From the NCBI GenBank assembly GCA_043804035.1, contig JAZDJJ010000113.1, forward strand, positions 1 to 30,585: a DNA stretch of 30,585 nucleotides, given 5' to 3'. The stretch's first letter is position 1; each line of letters begins with the position of its first letter. The DNA comes from JAZDJJ01 sp043804035. Lineage in GTDB: Bacteria > Bacteroidota > Bacteroidia > Palsa-948. Of the stretch, positions 1 through 7,462 are shown piece by piece. The notes under the pieces are model-generated. The model ran no database searches, was not told the origin of the DNA, and worked only from the letters and a program-made list of their open reading frames with translations. Position numbers and translations under genes: made by a program.

Positions 1-110
1 TAGAAAATAGGGAATAGAAAATAGGGAATAGAAAATAGGGAATAGAAAATAGGGAATAGAAAATAGGGAATAGAAAATAGGGAATAGAAAATAGGGAATA
101 GAAAATAGAA
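1..110. repeat. 14-bp tandem repeat, about 7.8 copies
   Basis: Seven exact copies of TAGAAAATAGGGAA run head to tail from the window edge, followed by a 12-base partial copy (99-110). The array may continue upstream out of the window. The unit has no multiple-of-three length and no start codon in context, so it is not coding. It lies about 65 bp before the MFS transporter start. Copies are identical to each other, which implies recent expansion or ongoing slippage. Confidence 0.95.
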
Positions 111-175
111 ATGTGAAGTATATCCCGAACATATTTTCCGAAAATTAAATTCTTTTGGTAATAAAGTAATTTTCC

Positions 176-1372
176 ATGAAGTCCCGCATCATCACTCGTT
201 CCATTTTGATTCTTTCTTTCGTAAGCATGTTTACCGACATATCCAGCGAGATGCTTTATCCCGTGATGCCTGTTTATCTGAAAGAGATTGGTTTTTCAGT
301 TTTTCTTATCGGCATATTAGAAGGAATGGCAGAAGCTACTGCAGGATTGAGCAAAGGATATTTCGGAAAACTTTCTGATAGTTCAGGAAAACGATTGCCA
401 TTTGTGCGATGGGGATATTTCCTTAGTACTATATCAAAACCCATGATGGCTGTTTTCATTTTTCCATTGTGGATTTTTTTTGCTCGCACTCTTGACAAAT
501 TTGGTAAAGGGTTGCGAACAGGAGCACGCGATGCTATGCTCTCTGCCGAAACTTCTTCTGAACATAAAGGAAAAGTGTTTGGTTTTCATAGGGGGATGGA
601 TACTTTTGGTGCTGTACTCGGTCCGGTTGCTGCACTTATCTATCTGCATTTCTTTCCGAAAGATTATGCAACGCTTTTTTTTATCGCTTTTGCCCCGGGA
701 ATAATTTCTGTCTTACTTACTTTCTTACTGAACGATAAATCACAAATCAAACAATTTGGACAGACAAACCACAAATCATTTTACCCATCGTTTTTATCGT
801 TCACAAAATATTGGAAAGAAAGTTCTCCCGAATACAGGAAATTGATTTTTGGATTATTGCTGTTTGCTTTGTTCAACAGTTCTGACATTTTTCTTTTACT
901 CAAAGTAAAAAATGCAGGCATGGATGATGCTACCGTTATCAAAGTTTACATATTTTATAATCTTGTTTATGCCATTACTTCATTTCCGTTAGGAATACTT
1001 GCCGATCGTATTGGTCTGAAGATAATATTTGTCTGCGGACTGATTATTTTTGCAGGAGTTTATTTTGGAATGTCGGTTAACACAAATTCTATTATGTTTT
1101 ATGTGTTGTTCTTTGGCTACGGGCTGTACGCTTCTGCTACCGAGGGAATTTCAAAAGCATGGATCACCAACATTGCTGAAAAAAAAGATACCGCAACGGC
1201 TATTGGGACATACACTGCTTTTCAGAGTTTATGCGCCATGTCCGCCAGTACTATTACAGGAATAATTTGGTACAAAACAAATGCAGAAATTGCTTTGATG
1301 GTAAGCGCAGTATTTACAGTGATAATTGTTTTTTACTTTGTGCTTTTGGTTCCTTCAGGTAAAAGAAAATAA
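176..1372 (+). CDS. MFS family transporter
   Basis: The 398-residue product is a polytopic inner-membrane protein of the major facilitator superfamily. The N-terminus (FTDISSEMLYPVMPVYL, about residues 19-35) is the first helix and following loop typical of bacterial MFS drug/sugar exporters. The loop between helices 2 and 3 carries a GYFGKLSDSSGKR stretch that matches the MFS motif A pattern (GxLaDrxGrr). A second LADRIG copy begins the C-terminal six-helix half, as expected from the internal duplication of MFS proteins. Length is the family norm. The ATG at 176 is the first in frame and no earlier start is available. The gene stands alone on the plus strand, convergent with the sugar transferase gene 21 bp downstream. 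The substrate cannot be inferred from the sequence. Confidence 0.85.
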   Translation: MKSRIITRSILILSFVSMFTDISSEMLYPVMPVYLKEIGFSVFLIGILEGMAEATAGLSKGYFGKLSDSSGKRLPFVRWGYFLSTISKPMMAVFIFPLWIFFARTLDKFGKGLRTGARDAMLSAETSSEHKGKVFGFHRGMDTFGAVLGPVAALIYLHFFPKDYATLFFIAFAPGIISVLLTFLLNDKSQIKQFGQTNHKSFYPSFLSFTKYWKESSPEYRKLIFGLLLFALFNSSDIFLLLKVKNAGMDDATVIKVYIFYNLVYAITSFPLGILADRIGLKIIFVCGLIIFAGVYFGMSVNTNSIMFYVLFFGYGLYASATEGISKAWITNIAEKKDTATAIGTYTAFQSLCAMSASTITGIIWYKTNAEIALMVSAVFTVIIVFYFVLLVPSGKRK

Positions 1373-1393
1373 AATTGTTGTTGCTCTCAGTAT

Positions 1394-2773
1394 CTAACCG
1401 GCATTTTTGCTTCCTATCAGAATGTCTATAATGGTTTGAAAAACAATTTTAACATCTAACAAGAATGACCAATTCTCCATGTAATAAATATCCATCTTCA
1501 CCCGTTTTTCCATCATTTTTTTATCGCTGGTTTCTCCTCTATATCCTCTGACTTGTGCCAGTCCTGTTATTCCCGGTTTGATAAAATGGCGAAGCATGTA
1601 TTTATTAATAATTGTAGCATACTCTTTTGTATGTTTGAGCATGTGCGGGCGTGGACCTACTACTGACATATTTCCTAATAACACATTAAAAAATTGCGGC
1701 AGTTCATCTATACTGGTTTTTCGCAGGAACGCTCCGACTCTGGTAATTCGCATATCTCCCTTTGTTGCTTGAACTATATCCGCTTCCTGATTACTATACA
1801 TAGAACGGAATTTATAACACCAAAAATCTTTATTATCTAATCCGGAACGTTTTTGCCTAAAGAAAACAGGTCCTTTGGAATTTAATTTAATGATTATTGC
1901 AAGCAAAGGGAATAGCCATGAAAAAATAATGATAATAATAAGTAGAGAAAAAACAATATCAAATATTCGTTTGATAATTTTATTTGTAGTTTCGTCAATG
2001 GGTGTTGGCTTGAGTAGAAAAATGGGTATATAATCATAAAAATCCACTTTAAATTGCTTTAGTGTTAAGCCCATAGAATCGGGTAAAAATTTTACCCGAA
2101 GCATATTCTGATTTGCAAAATCAATAAGATTGTTAATCTGTTCTATAGGAAAAAGAGAATAGGAGCAATAGATTTCATCTATCTCGTTTTTTACACAATA
2201 GTATTTTATATCTTCTATTAATTTAGAAAATTCAGAAAAATAATTTTTTGCATCAAAAAGTTTAAATAGTTTATATCCATGCTCAGGATGAGCACTAAAA
2301 AAATCTGATAACTCTTTGCTGGAATTATCCAATCCGACAATGATTACTTTTCTGTAATTAAATCCCATTTTCCTGTATATCCTCAGCGAAAAAATAGTGA
2401 ATATTCGCCACAACGAAATGGAAACACTTATCAACAGAAAAGAATATAACGAAAAACCGAGTGGGTAAATAAATACGCTGAACACTCTGCAAAATACTTC
2501 TATAAGGACAAAATAAAAAAATAGAATCTTTGCCATGGAATTAAACAAAGCAACAATTGTTTGCACACGATAAAGTGCATAGGCATTTCGCACAGTCGTT
2601 AAAATAATCCATAATGCATTGTAAAAAATAAAAAGAGAGAAATAATGATTGGCGACAAAACTATTCAGAGAATCATACATCCAGAAATAACTGAGAAAAA
2701 AAGAAGCATTTATTAGTATGATATCTCCACAGAAATGAATGGGTTTAATTAGTTTGGAATAAAGTCCGGACAT
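1394..2773 (-). CDS. Initiating polyprenyl-phosphate sugar-1-phosphate transferase (WcaJ/WbaP type)
   Basis: The 459-residue protein should transfer a sugar-1-phosphate from a nucleotide sugar to undecaprenyl phosphate, the first membrane step in exopolysaccharide or O-antigen synthesis. Residues 1-130 hold four hydrophobic helices. About 141-260 is a Rossmann-like domain (KVIIVGLDNSS). The catalytic bacterial sugar transferase domain begins near 266 (KRIFDIVFSLL) after a fifth hydrophobic segment and carries FRQKR, KFRSM, the TSIDELPQ acidic motif, GPRPH and the KPGITGLAQVRGYRG block, all family hallmarks. The stop codon is TAG. It starts 12 bp after the PhzF-family gene and is probably cotranscribed with it. 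The Wza/Wzc export operon lies about 11 kb away, so the polysaccharide locus is split. Confidence 0.92.
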   Translation of the reverse strand: MSGLYSKLIKPIHFCGDIILINASFFLSYFWMYDSLNSFVANHYFSLFIFYNALWIILTTVRNAYALYRVQTIVALFNSMAKILFFYFVLIEVFCRVFSVFIYPLGFSLYSFLLISVSISLWRIFTIFSLRIYRKMGFNYRKVIIVGLDNSSKELSDFFSAHPEHGYKLFKLFDAKNYFSEFSKLIEDIKYYCVKNEIDEIYCSYSLFPIEQINNLIDFANQNMLRVKFLPDSMGLTLKQFKVDFYDYIPIFLLKPTPIDETTNKIIKRIFDIVFSLLIIIIIFSWLFPLLAIIIKLNSKGPVFFRQKRSGLDNKDFWCYKFRSMYSNQEADIVQATKGDMRITRVGAFLRKTSIDELPQFFNVLLGNMSVVGPRPHMLKHTKEYATIINKYMLRHFIKPGITGLAQVRGYRGETSDKKMMEKRVKMDIYYMENWSFLLDVKIVFQTIIDILIGSKNAG

Positions 2774-2785
2774 ATTAAAAAGTTT

Positions 2786-3574
2786 TTATCCGCTTATCTC
2801 AATTTCTCCTGTCAGATACAATCTTGCCTCTCCGCTAATTTCAACTCTATCGCCAAGCATTTTGCAATGAAGATATCCTTTACGTTTTGAAAGTTGAATG
2901 GCACTGAGAGAGGTTTTACCGAGTTGAGCAGACCAATAAACAGTGAGTGATGTATGTGCAGAACCCGTAACAGGATCTTCTTCCACACCGCTTACCGGGG
3001 CAAAGAAACGCGAAATAAAATCACAATCATTTCCTTTGGCAGTAGCAATAATTCCACGTACGTTTACTTCTGATAGTTTTCTAAAATCGGGATACAAGCG
3101 ATACACTTGTTCTTGCGTATTGTAAACAAACAGATAATCTGTTTTTCCTTTATACGCTTCAATAGGAATTGCACCAAGGGCATTAGTTATTTTTTCCGGC
3201 GGAGAAATTCTTTCCAATTTATCAGCAGGAAAATCAAGTGTTAATATTTCTTTTTCTTTTTTAACTGAGAGTTCGCCGCTTTTTGAATGGAAGCGAATAG
3301 TATTCCCGGCAAAATTTTCGTAATTAAAAATAACGAAAGCAGTCGCTAGTGTGCCATGTCCGCATAAATTTACTTCCACAATAGGCGTAAACCAGCGGAT
3401 ATGAAACTTGTCATTTTCTTTCACAAAAAAAGAGGTCTCGGAAAGATTGTTTTCCATAGCGATGTTTTGTAAAACATCATCAGGCAGAAAGGTATTCAAC
3501 GGGCATACAGCAGCCGGATTACCTCCAAATATTTTGCTTGTAAAAGCATCAACATGATAAAGTTTGATTTTCAT
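2786..3574 (-). CDS. PhzF family isomerase/epimerase-like protein
   Basis: The 262-residue protein belongs to the PhzF family (diaminopimelate-epimerase-like fold), named for the phenazine pathway isomerase but widespread in bacteria without phenazine genes. Visible family motifs are the N-terminal HVDAFTSKIFGGNPAAV stretch, NLSETSFF with the presumed catalytic Glu46, the LCGHGTLA motif, and EEDPVTGSAHTSL near residues 195-210. Length matches the usual 260-300. No phenazine genes are nearby, so a phenazine role is unlikely and the substrate is unknown. It lies between the broken FemAB-like gene (51 bp upstream) and the sugar transferase (12 bp downstream), all on the minus strand, suggesting one transcript. 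Confidence 0.9.
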   Translation of the reverse strand: MKIKLYHVDAFTSKIFGGNPAAVCPLNTFLPDDVLQNIAMENNLSETSFFVKENDKFHIRWFTPIVEVNLCGHGTLATAFVIFNYENFAGNTIRFHSKSGELSVKKEKEILTLDFPADKLERISPPEKITNALGAIPIEAYKGKTDYLFVYNTQEQVYRLYPDFRKLSEVNVRGIIATAKGNDCDFISRFFAPVSGVEEDPVTGSAHTSLTVYWSAQLGKTSLSAIQLSKRKGYLHCKMLGDRVEISGEARLYLTGEIEISG

Positions 3575-3625
3575 ATTATTGGTTTTAATAATTTTCAGTA
3601 AAAGTAATAATACTTAATCATTTTG

Positions 3626-4138
3626 TTACAATTCTTTTAGCCACTTTACTATTAATGGAAGATTGTTTTTTCTGGCTTGTAAATATACACATTCCATTGC
3701 TCCGAAACTTTTATAAAATTGGGCAAGGTTTTTTTTATTTGAACCTTCAAAATCCAGAATTATTTTTTTTTCGGCATGTTCGCGGATAAAAGTATCAATA
3801 AGCAAGAACATAGAGCCATTTTTTTTTGCTTCATGGTTTGTAGCCGAAAAATGAAAGATACATCTATCGTTTGTTTTTATCCAGAAAATTCCTGCACAAA
3901 GTTTTTTTTCTTTTGTTAAAACACCCCATACTTCAGCATGCCCACGACTAATACACTCCTGAATAAGTTGGTTTAGAATATGATAATTTCTGTCTTTAAG
4001 ATTTTTTAATTTTCTTCCTGTGTTCTCCCTGAATAAATTAATAACAGATAGCGGACTAATATTTTTTTCCACTTGAATATTATTCTTTACGGCTTTTTTT
4101 ATATTTCTTTTTGCGTTATCAGAATAATTATTATACAA
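3626..4138 (-). pseudogene. FemAB/GNAT-like protein, C-terminal fragment (frameshifted)
   Basis: This 170-codon frame has no proper start (the first usable codon is TTG inside a conserved region). It begins with YNNYSDNAKRNIKKA and holds an acyltransferase-like half: a basic helix, a WGVLTKEKKLCAGIFWI strand pair, FHFSATNHEAKKNGS and LDFEGSNKKNLAQFYKSFGA. This matches the C-terminal domain of FemAB/Acetyltransf_6-type proteins common in Bacteroidota. It is the continuation of the fragment at 4174-4551: changing the 12-base A run (minus strand) at about 4178-4189 to 13 or 10 fuses the frames, adding the bridge LNFELNLYQSYTNL. The joined protein would be about 305 residues, the usual family length. 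It may be a true pseudogene, a phase-variable gene or a homopolymer sequencing error. Confidence 0.75.
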
Positions 4139-4173
4139 GTTCGTATACGATTGATATAAATTGAGTTCAAAGT

Positions 4174-4551
4174 TTAATTTTTTTTTTTTGAGGAATATTC
4201 ATTGGATTGAAAATCGTTTTGCGTATTAAGATTTATCTCAATGAATTTGTAATAAGTTGGGATAGAAAGCAAAAACTTTTCAATTGTTTTTTTCTCTAAT
4301 TTATTTTTGGAAAAAATGCCGAGCTGCTGAGTGAAATATGGCTGGAACAAATATCTGATACCATATTTTTTTTCCCATGTCAATGGCATTACTGATTCAT
4401 AATCTCCTTCCACTAATGCTTCCCAATTCGGACAAACAATATCTAAATACCATGAGTAAGCATATATCAATGAATTTTGCGAATGTTCAATGCATTCGTC
4501 CCATGTTTTTTTATTGATATGCGAATGACTTATATAATTGATGTTACGCAA
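4174..4551 (-). pseudogene. FemAB/GNAT-like protein, N-terminal fragment (frameshifted)
   Basis: The 125-codon frame carries the N-terminal half of the same protein: KTWDECIEHSQNSLIYAYSWYLDIVCPNWEALV, then VMPLTWEKKYGIRYLFQPYFTQQLGIFS. I recognise this as the start of a Bacteroidota family of FemAB-like acyltransferase-fold proteins. It ends prematurely at SSKKKN just inside a 12-base homopolymer. The start appears to be TTG at 4551; no ATG exists between it and the upstream in-frame stop. The specific acyl or aminoacyl substrate is unknown. Proteins of this fold often act on peptidoglycan or surface glycans, which would fit the sugar transferase downstream, but that is inference. Confidence 0.75.
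4178..4189 (-). other. 12-base homopolymer at the frameshift of the FemAB-like gene
   Basis: The plus strand shows 12 consecutive T (A on the coding strand). Reading with 12 gives an immediate TAA. Eleven gives a TGA a few codons later. Thirteen or ten opens the full frame into the downstream half. The tract is therefore the single lesion separating the two halves. Confidence 0.85.
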
Positions 4552-4617
4552 AAATATATTGGTACTTGTTAATTTTTTTAATTACTTCTGAAATACATTA
4601 ATCGCAAAATTTATGTA

Positions 4618-4695
4618 AGGACAGTTCTAAAAATACAAATAAACGTCATTGCGAGGGTTGCCTAAAGCAACCCGAAGCAATCTCTGTCATTCTCA
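4618..4695 (-). repeat. Family A dispersed repeat, partial copy (A1)
   Basis: Read on the minus strand this runs GACAGAGATTGCTTCGGG, a GGGTTGC/GCAACCC hairpin (4655-4673), TCGCAATGACG, then a terminus TTTTTAGAACTGTCC. The same module order forms the right part of the copy at 29215-29471. Only one terminus is visible; the other end stops at or inside the 3' end of the oxidoreductase gene, whose TGA lies at 4693-4695. Plus-strand order is end motif, then body. Confidence 0.8.
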
Positions 4696-5895
4696 CTGCT
4701 TCACATAATCTTTGAGGTACTCAAACATCTTCATTAGTTTTCCTTCCTTAGTAATTGTACTTCGTTCAATTAAATTGGTTTCATCTTTCACGAGAAGCGA
4801 AGGCAATATTTTTTCAATCAATTCTTTTCCGAAATTTTCAGAAGCATTTTTCGGAAGTTCGCAGGGAAGATTATCAATTGCCATTACTGTAATAGAATCG
4901 TTGGAAAAAGGAGAATCTTCTTTTTCAGTAATCGGATTGTATCCATAAAAAGGTTCGTTAATATGTGATGGTTTGATAGTGGATGGAATAGAGCCATTTA
5001 TATCACAGGAAATATCGGCTATAACACTTATACCAAATTCTGGTGAGCGCATTTGTTCTTTGGAAAACATAACAGGAGCACGTGGATCCCAAAAAGAACA
5101 ATGGATGAGCAAATCACAGAAGTGAGGGTATTTCATGAATGTGGAACGAAAATTTTTTGGATGAGAGAAAAAAAAATTCCAATCCCACTGAGAACCATCT
5201 ATTGTTTCATAATAATCATAGCAAAAAAGTTGTGCGTAAGTTGGATAGCGAAAAGAATAATGCGTGAACTCATAAGGCGTGACTCTGCGGATGTGCAAAG
5301 CGTCCATTACTTTAACAGCTCCGCCTGCCACCCGTCCGCTTCCGGTTATTATAATTTTTAATTTCGGCAGATTGATTTTTTTTTGTTCTTCCCAAAGTTC
5401 ATTTTCGTCTTTACATTCATAAGCACGTTTAATCGAAAATAAATTATATCGTTTTCCATATCCCATAATGCCATTGTACGCGCCAACAATTCCTGCATAA
5501 TGCCCAAAGCCGATGATGCGATTATGCTTTTCATCAGTCATACATTCATAGTCAATCAATTGAATGTTATTTTTTAAAATTGCTTTCAGTAGTTCCTGAT
5601 TATGTGGTTGTTTCTTTATGGTGTGAGAAAAGAATATATATTTTTTATTTGGGATGAGATTTTTAACCGGAACTTCTTTGATGCCAATGATAATATCACA
5701 ATCACTAATGTCATCCACCACTTTTATTCCTGCATTTGCATACTCTTCATCTTTAATGATACGCACCTCACTTGACTGTACTACCACTTTTGTCCCCTGA
5801 AAATTTTCCATAATAAATTTGCACTGATGAGGAGTGAACGGCACACGGCGGTCAGGCGGAATTTTATTTTCTTTGATGATTCCAATTTTAGCCAT
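4693..5895 (-). CDS. LYS1/alanine dehydrogenase-type NAD(P)-dependent oxidoreductase
   Basis: The 400-residue protein has the AlaDh/PNT two-domain architecture. The N-terminal domain starts KIGIIKENKIPPDRRVPFTP, the family's Arg-containing entry motif, and includes FFSHTIKKQPHNQELL (about 88-103), which resembles the HCYKxQ segment of saccharopine dehydrogenase (L-lysine forming). The Rossmann glycine motif ITGSGRVAGG is at 183-192. The C-terminal part returns to the first domain. Likely activity is reversible reductive or oxidative amino-acid metabolism; lysine/saccharopine versus alanine cannot be decided from sequence alone. The ATG at 5895 has a TACTTTTG promoter element about 45 bp upstream. 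A dispersed repeat abuts its stop codon. Confidence 0.75.
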   Translation of the reverse strand: MAKIGIIKENKIPPDRRVPFTPHQCKFIMENFQGTKVVVQSSEVRIIKDEEYANAGIKVVDDISDCDIIIGIKEVPVKNLIPNKKYIFFSHTIKKQPHNQELLKAILKNNIQLIDYECMTDEKHNRIIGFGHYAGIVGAYNGIMGYGKRYNLFSIKRAYECKDENELWEEQKKINLPKLKIIITGSGRVAGGAVKVMDALHIRRVTPYEFTHYSFRYPTYAQLFCYDYYETIDGSQWDWNFFFSHPKNFRSTFMKYPHFCDLLIHCSFWDPRAPVMFSKEQMRSPEFGISVIADISCDINGSIPSTIKPSHINEPFYGYNPITEKEDSPFSNDSITVMAIDNLPCELPKNASENFGKELIEKILPSLLVKDETNLIERSTITKEGKLMKMFEYLKDYVKQ

Positions 5896-5940
5896 AGATT
5901 ACACAGATTAATATATTTTCGTTTTTTATAGATTTATAGA

Positions 5941-5948
5941 CAAAAGTA
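5941..5948 (-). promoter_or_regulatory. Candidate Bacteroidota -7 element for the LYS1-like gene
   Basis: The minus strand reads TACTTTTG, a perfect TAnnTTTG match, about 45 bp before the ATG at 5895. No clear TTG is seen at the -33 position, so support rests on the -7 box and placement. Confidence 0.5.
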
Positions 5949-5985
5949 GAATTTTTATTATTCACTGACAGTAATGATATTTAAT

Positions 5986-5993
5986 TACCTTTG
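5986..5993 (+). promoter_or_regulatory. Candidate -7 element for the small AT-hook-like gene
   Basis: TACCTTTG matches TAnnTTTG and lies 38 bp before the ATG at 6032. The -33 region is weak. With the opposite-facing box at 5941-5948 it makes a compact divergent promoter region. Confidence 0.5.
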
Positions 5994-6031
5994 TTGTTAT
6001 TTCATAGAAACAACATAATGCAATATTTATT

Positions 6032-6262
6032 ATGAAAAAAAAAAAGAGAGGCAGACCACCTACCAAACCCAGCCGATTACGAGATGGTTATTATTTAGAA
6101 GTGCGCAACGAAGGAATGGGTACTGGTATTAAAATTCAGAAAGAAACAGAGCGAGAAATGCTCACAGCAGCAGAAGAATATCGCAAAACTAACAAGAAAG
6201 TGCTTGTACTGGGATTATATAAAAACGGCAAACCTATAAGCGAGAAAAATAAATTAAAGTGA
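6032..6262 (+). CDS. Small basic protein with AT-hook-like N-terminus
   Basis: The 76-residue protein begins MKKKKRGRPPTKPSR. The KRGRPP core is the AT-hook motif that binds the minor groove of AT-rich DNA. The rest (YYLEVRNEGMGTGIKIQKETEREM, then a Lys/Glu-rich helix and a short strand) has no family I recognise. It has its own upstream promoter-like box and a plausible ATG, and codon use looks normal for the window, so it is likely expressed. A DNA-binding role is inferred only from the motif. It is transcribed away from the oxidoreductase and followed by 456 bp of repeats. Confidence 0.6.
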   Translation: MKKKKRGRPPTKPSRLRDGYYLEVRNEGMGTGIKIQKETEREMLTAAEEYRKTNKKVLVLGLYKNGKPISEKNKLK

Positions 6263-6280
6263 GAGAGTGAAATAATTATA

Positions 6281-6432
6281 GAGCATTTCTAAAAATACAT
6301 TTTTCATAAAATCCCTTTCCTCCGTGATAAGATTTTCAATTTTTTTTTAATAACTGATGTTACGCAAACAGAGTCATTGCGAGGCGTTGCTCTAATCTTG
6401 CCGAAGAGCACAAAGTAGGAAGCAATCTCTAA
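6281..6432. repeat. Family A dispersed repeat, degraded copy (A2)
   Basis: The stretch begins with GAGCATTTCTAAAAATAC (6281-6298), a diverged form of the family A terminus. It contains GTCATTGCGAGGCGTTGC and GAAGCAATCTCTAA near 6372-6432, the body modules seen in the other copies. The far terminus is unclear (TTCTAAAAATCCCT near 6437-6450 may be a decayed end). The spacer 6300-6365 and the segment 6450-6540 show nothing else I can assign. Confidence 0.55.
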
Positions 6433-6539
6433 ATTCTTCTAAAAATCCCTTTAGGTTATTGTGTGTATCACAATGGTTATTGAGTATATGTTGGTGAGCC
6501 AAGCCGAACCAAGTCGGACCAATTAAATACGGATATAAG

Positions 6540-6689
6540 CATTTTGAAAGTTATGGCTAAAGCCGTTAGATACCTGTCTGCGTCTGCCTGTGCGACCACG
6601 CAGACAGGTGACGCACAGGCAGATTGGATCCCATTATCCTCCGTCATAAATGACGGAATAAATAATTCCATCTGTTCTTCAAGACGAAA
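6540..6689 (+). repeat. Family B palindromic repeat, copy 1
   Basis: It begins near AAAGTTATGGCTAAAGCCG, contains TCCGTCATAAATGACGGA (a hairpin) and ends in TCTGTTCTTCAAGACGAAA. The reverse complement of all three blocks, in the same order, is found at 17301-17400. The middle of this copy differs from the other by carrying the interleaved palindrome at 6573-6622. GC content is far above the surrounding sequence. Confidence 0.75.
6573..6622. repeat. Interleaved palindrome (A-B-A'-B'), pseudoknot topology
   Basis: Segment A CCTGTCTGCGT (6573-6583) pairs perfectly with A' at 6598-6608. Segment B CTGCCTGTGCG (6584-6594) pairs perfectly with B' at 6612-6622. The order is A, B, A', B' with 0-, 3- and 3-base junctions, so the two 11-bp stems cross. 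The same arrangement in decayed form is inside the element at 29215-29471. Confidence 0.85.
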
Positions 6690-6718
6690 TTATTTACCAT
6701 TAAACATTATTTCTGTTT

Positions 6719-7411
6719 TTATGCAATTGGATATGGAGAAGTCACACTACTCATTAGTCCTTTCTTCATTTCCTTTACACATAAAATAGCAAAAGCATTT
6801 TTTGGATTTCTTGTTGTGAAATATTGACTTATCAGCGAAATTCTTCCCCAAAAAACTTTTGGATTCCATCGCATCTCTGCAAATTCTCCTCTCAAAAATT
6901 TCCAGCCGTTAATACCTGTAATCTTATAACCAAGTTTTTTCATCTCGTCAATTTTCCAACCGGAAAGATGAATTTGATATTTATTTCTGTCATACTCGTG
7001 TTGTTTCAAAAATCCATTCGGAGTGAAAATTATAACTTTCTTTCTTGCAAGTTTTTCCATTATCTCAATCAATTTGAATCCATTTTCTTTTTCAAGATGC
7101 TCTATCAAATCTGAAGCAATAACATAATCAAAAGATTTTTCCGGAAATTTTTTATCTATATCTAACACATTCATCAAATGATATTCGTTATGAATCTCTT
7201 TTGTTTTACTTTTATCAATTGAGGACTGAAATGCATCAACTCCAACACAATGTTTAATTTTTTTTGAGAAGTATTTTATCGGAGAATCAGAACCACAACC
7301 TACATCCAACAACGATTCGCAATCATACACTTCTTTCTCCAGCATTCGTGCATAATGATTCTGTAAGGAGCCAAATAAAAAATTGTCAATTTTTTTTAAA
7401 AGTTGTTTCAC
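6719..7411 (-). CDS. Class I SAM-dependent methyltransferase
   Basis: The 230-residue protein has motif I as SLLDVGCGSDSP (about residues 33-44), an acidic residue at the end of strand 2 (VGVDAF), and SFDYVIASDLIEHLEKENG as the motif IV/post region, which place it in the Methyltransf_11/23 group. The substrate is not apparent. The start is GTG at 7411; an in-frame stop lies 6 bp upstream and no closer ATG keeps the N-terminal helix. It is divergent from priA with only about 50 bp between them. The C-terminus (KKGLMSSVTSPYPIA) looks unconserved and runs into the repeat-rich spacer. Confidence 0.8.
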   Translation of the reverse strand: MKQLLKKIDNFLFGSLQNHYARMLEKEVYDCESLLDVGCGSDSPIKYFSKKIKHCVGVDAFQSSIDKSKTKEIHNEYHLMNVLDIDKKFPEKSFDYVIASDLIEHLEKENGFKLIEIMEKLARKKVIIFTPNGFLKQHEYDRNKYQIHLSGWKIDEMKKLGYKITGINGWKFLRGEFAEMRWNPKVFWGRISLISQYFTTRNPKNAFAILCVKEMKKGLMSSVTSPYPIA

Positions 7412-7462
7412 GGTTAATCATTATTTTTGAATTTATGAAAATAGATATTTTTTTGCCAACTC

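Noticed and set aside
1..110. A CRISPR array
   Set aside because: The unit is 14 bp with no spacers between copies, so this is a simple tandem repeat.
6477..6789. Open frames on both strands in the spacer after the AT-hook gene
   Set aside because: They are built from the palindromic repeat at 6540-6689, which reads as open because of its GC-rich inverted repeats.
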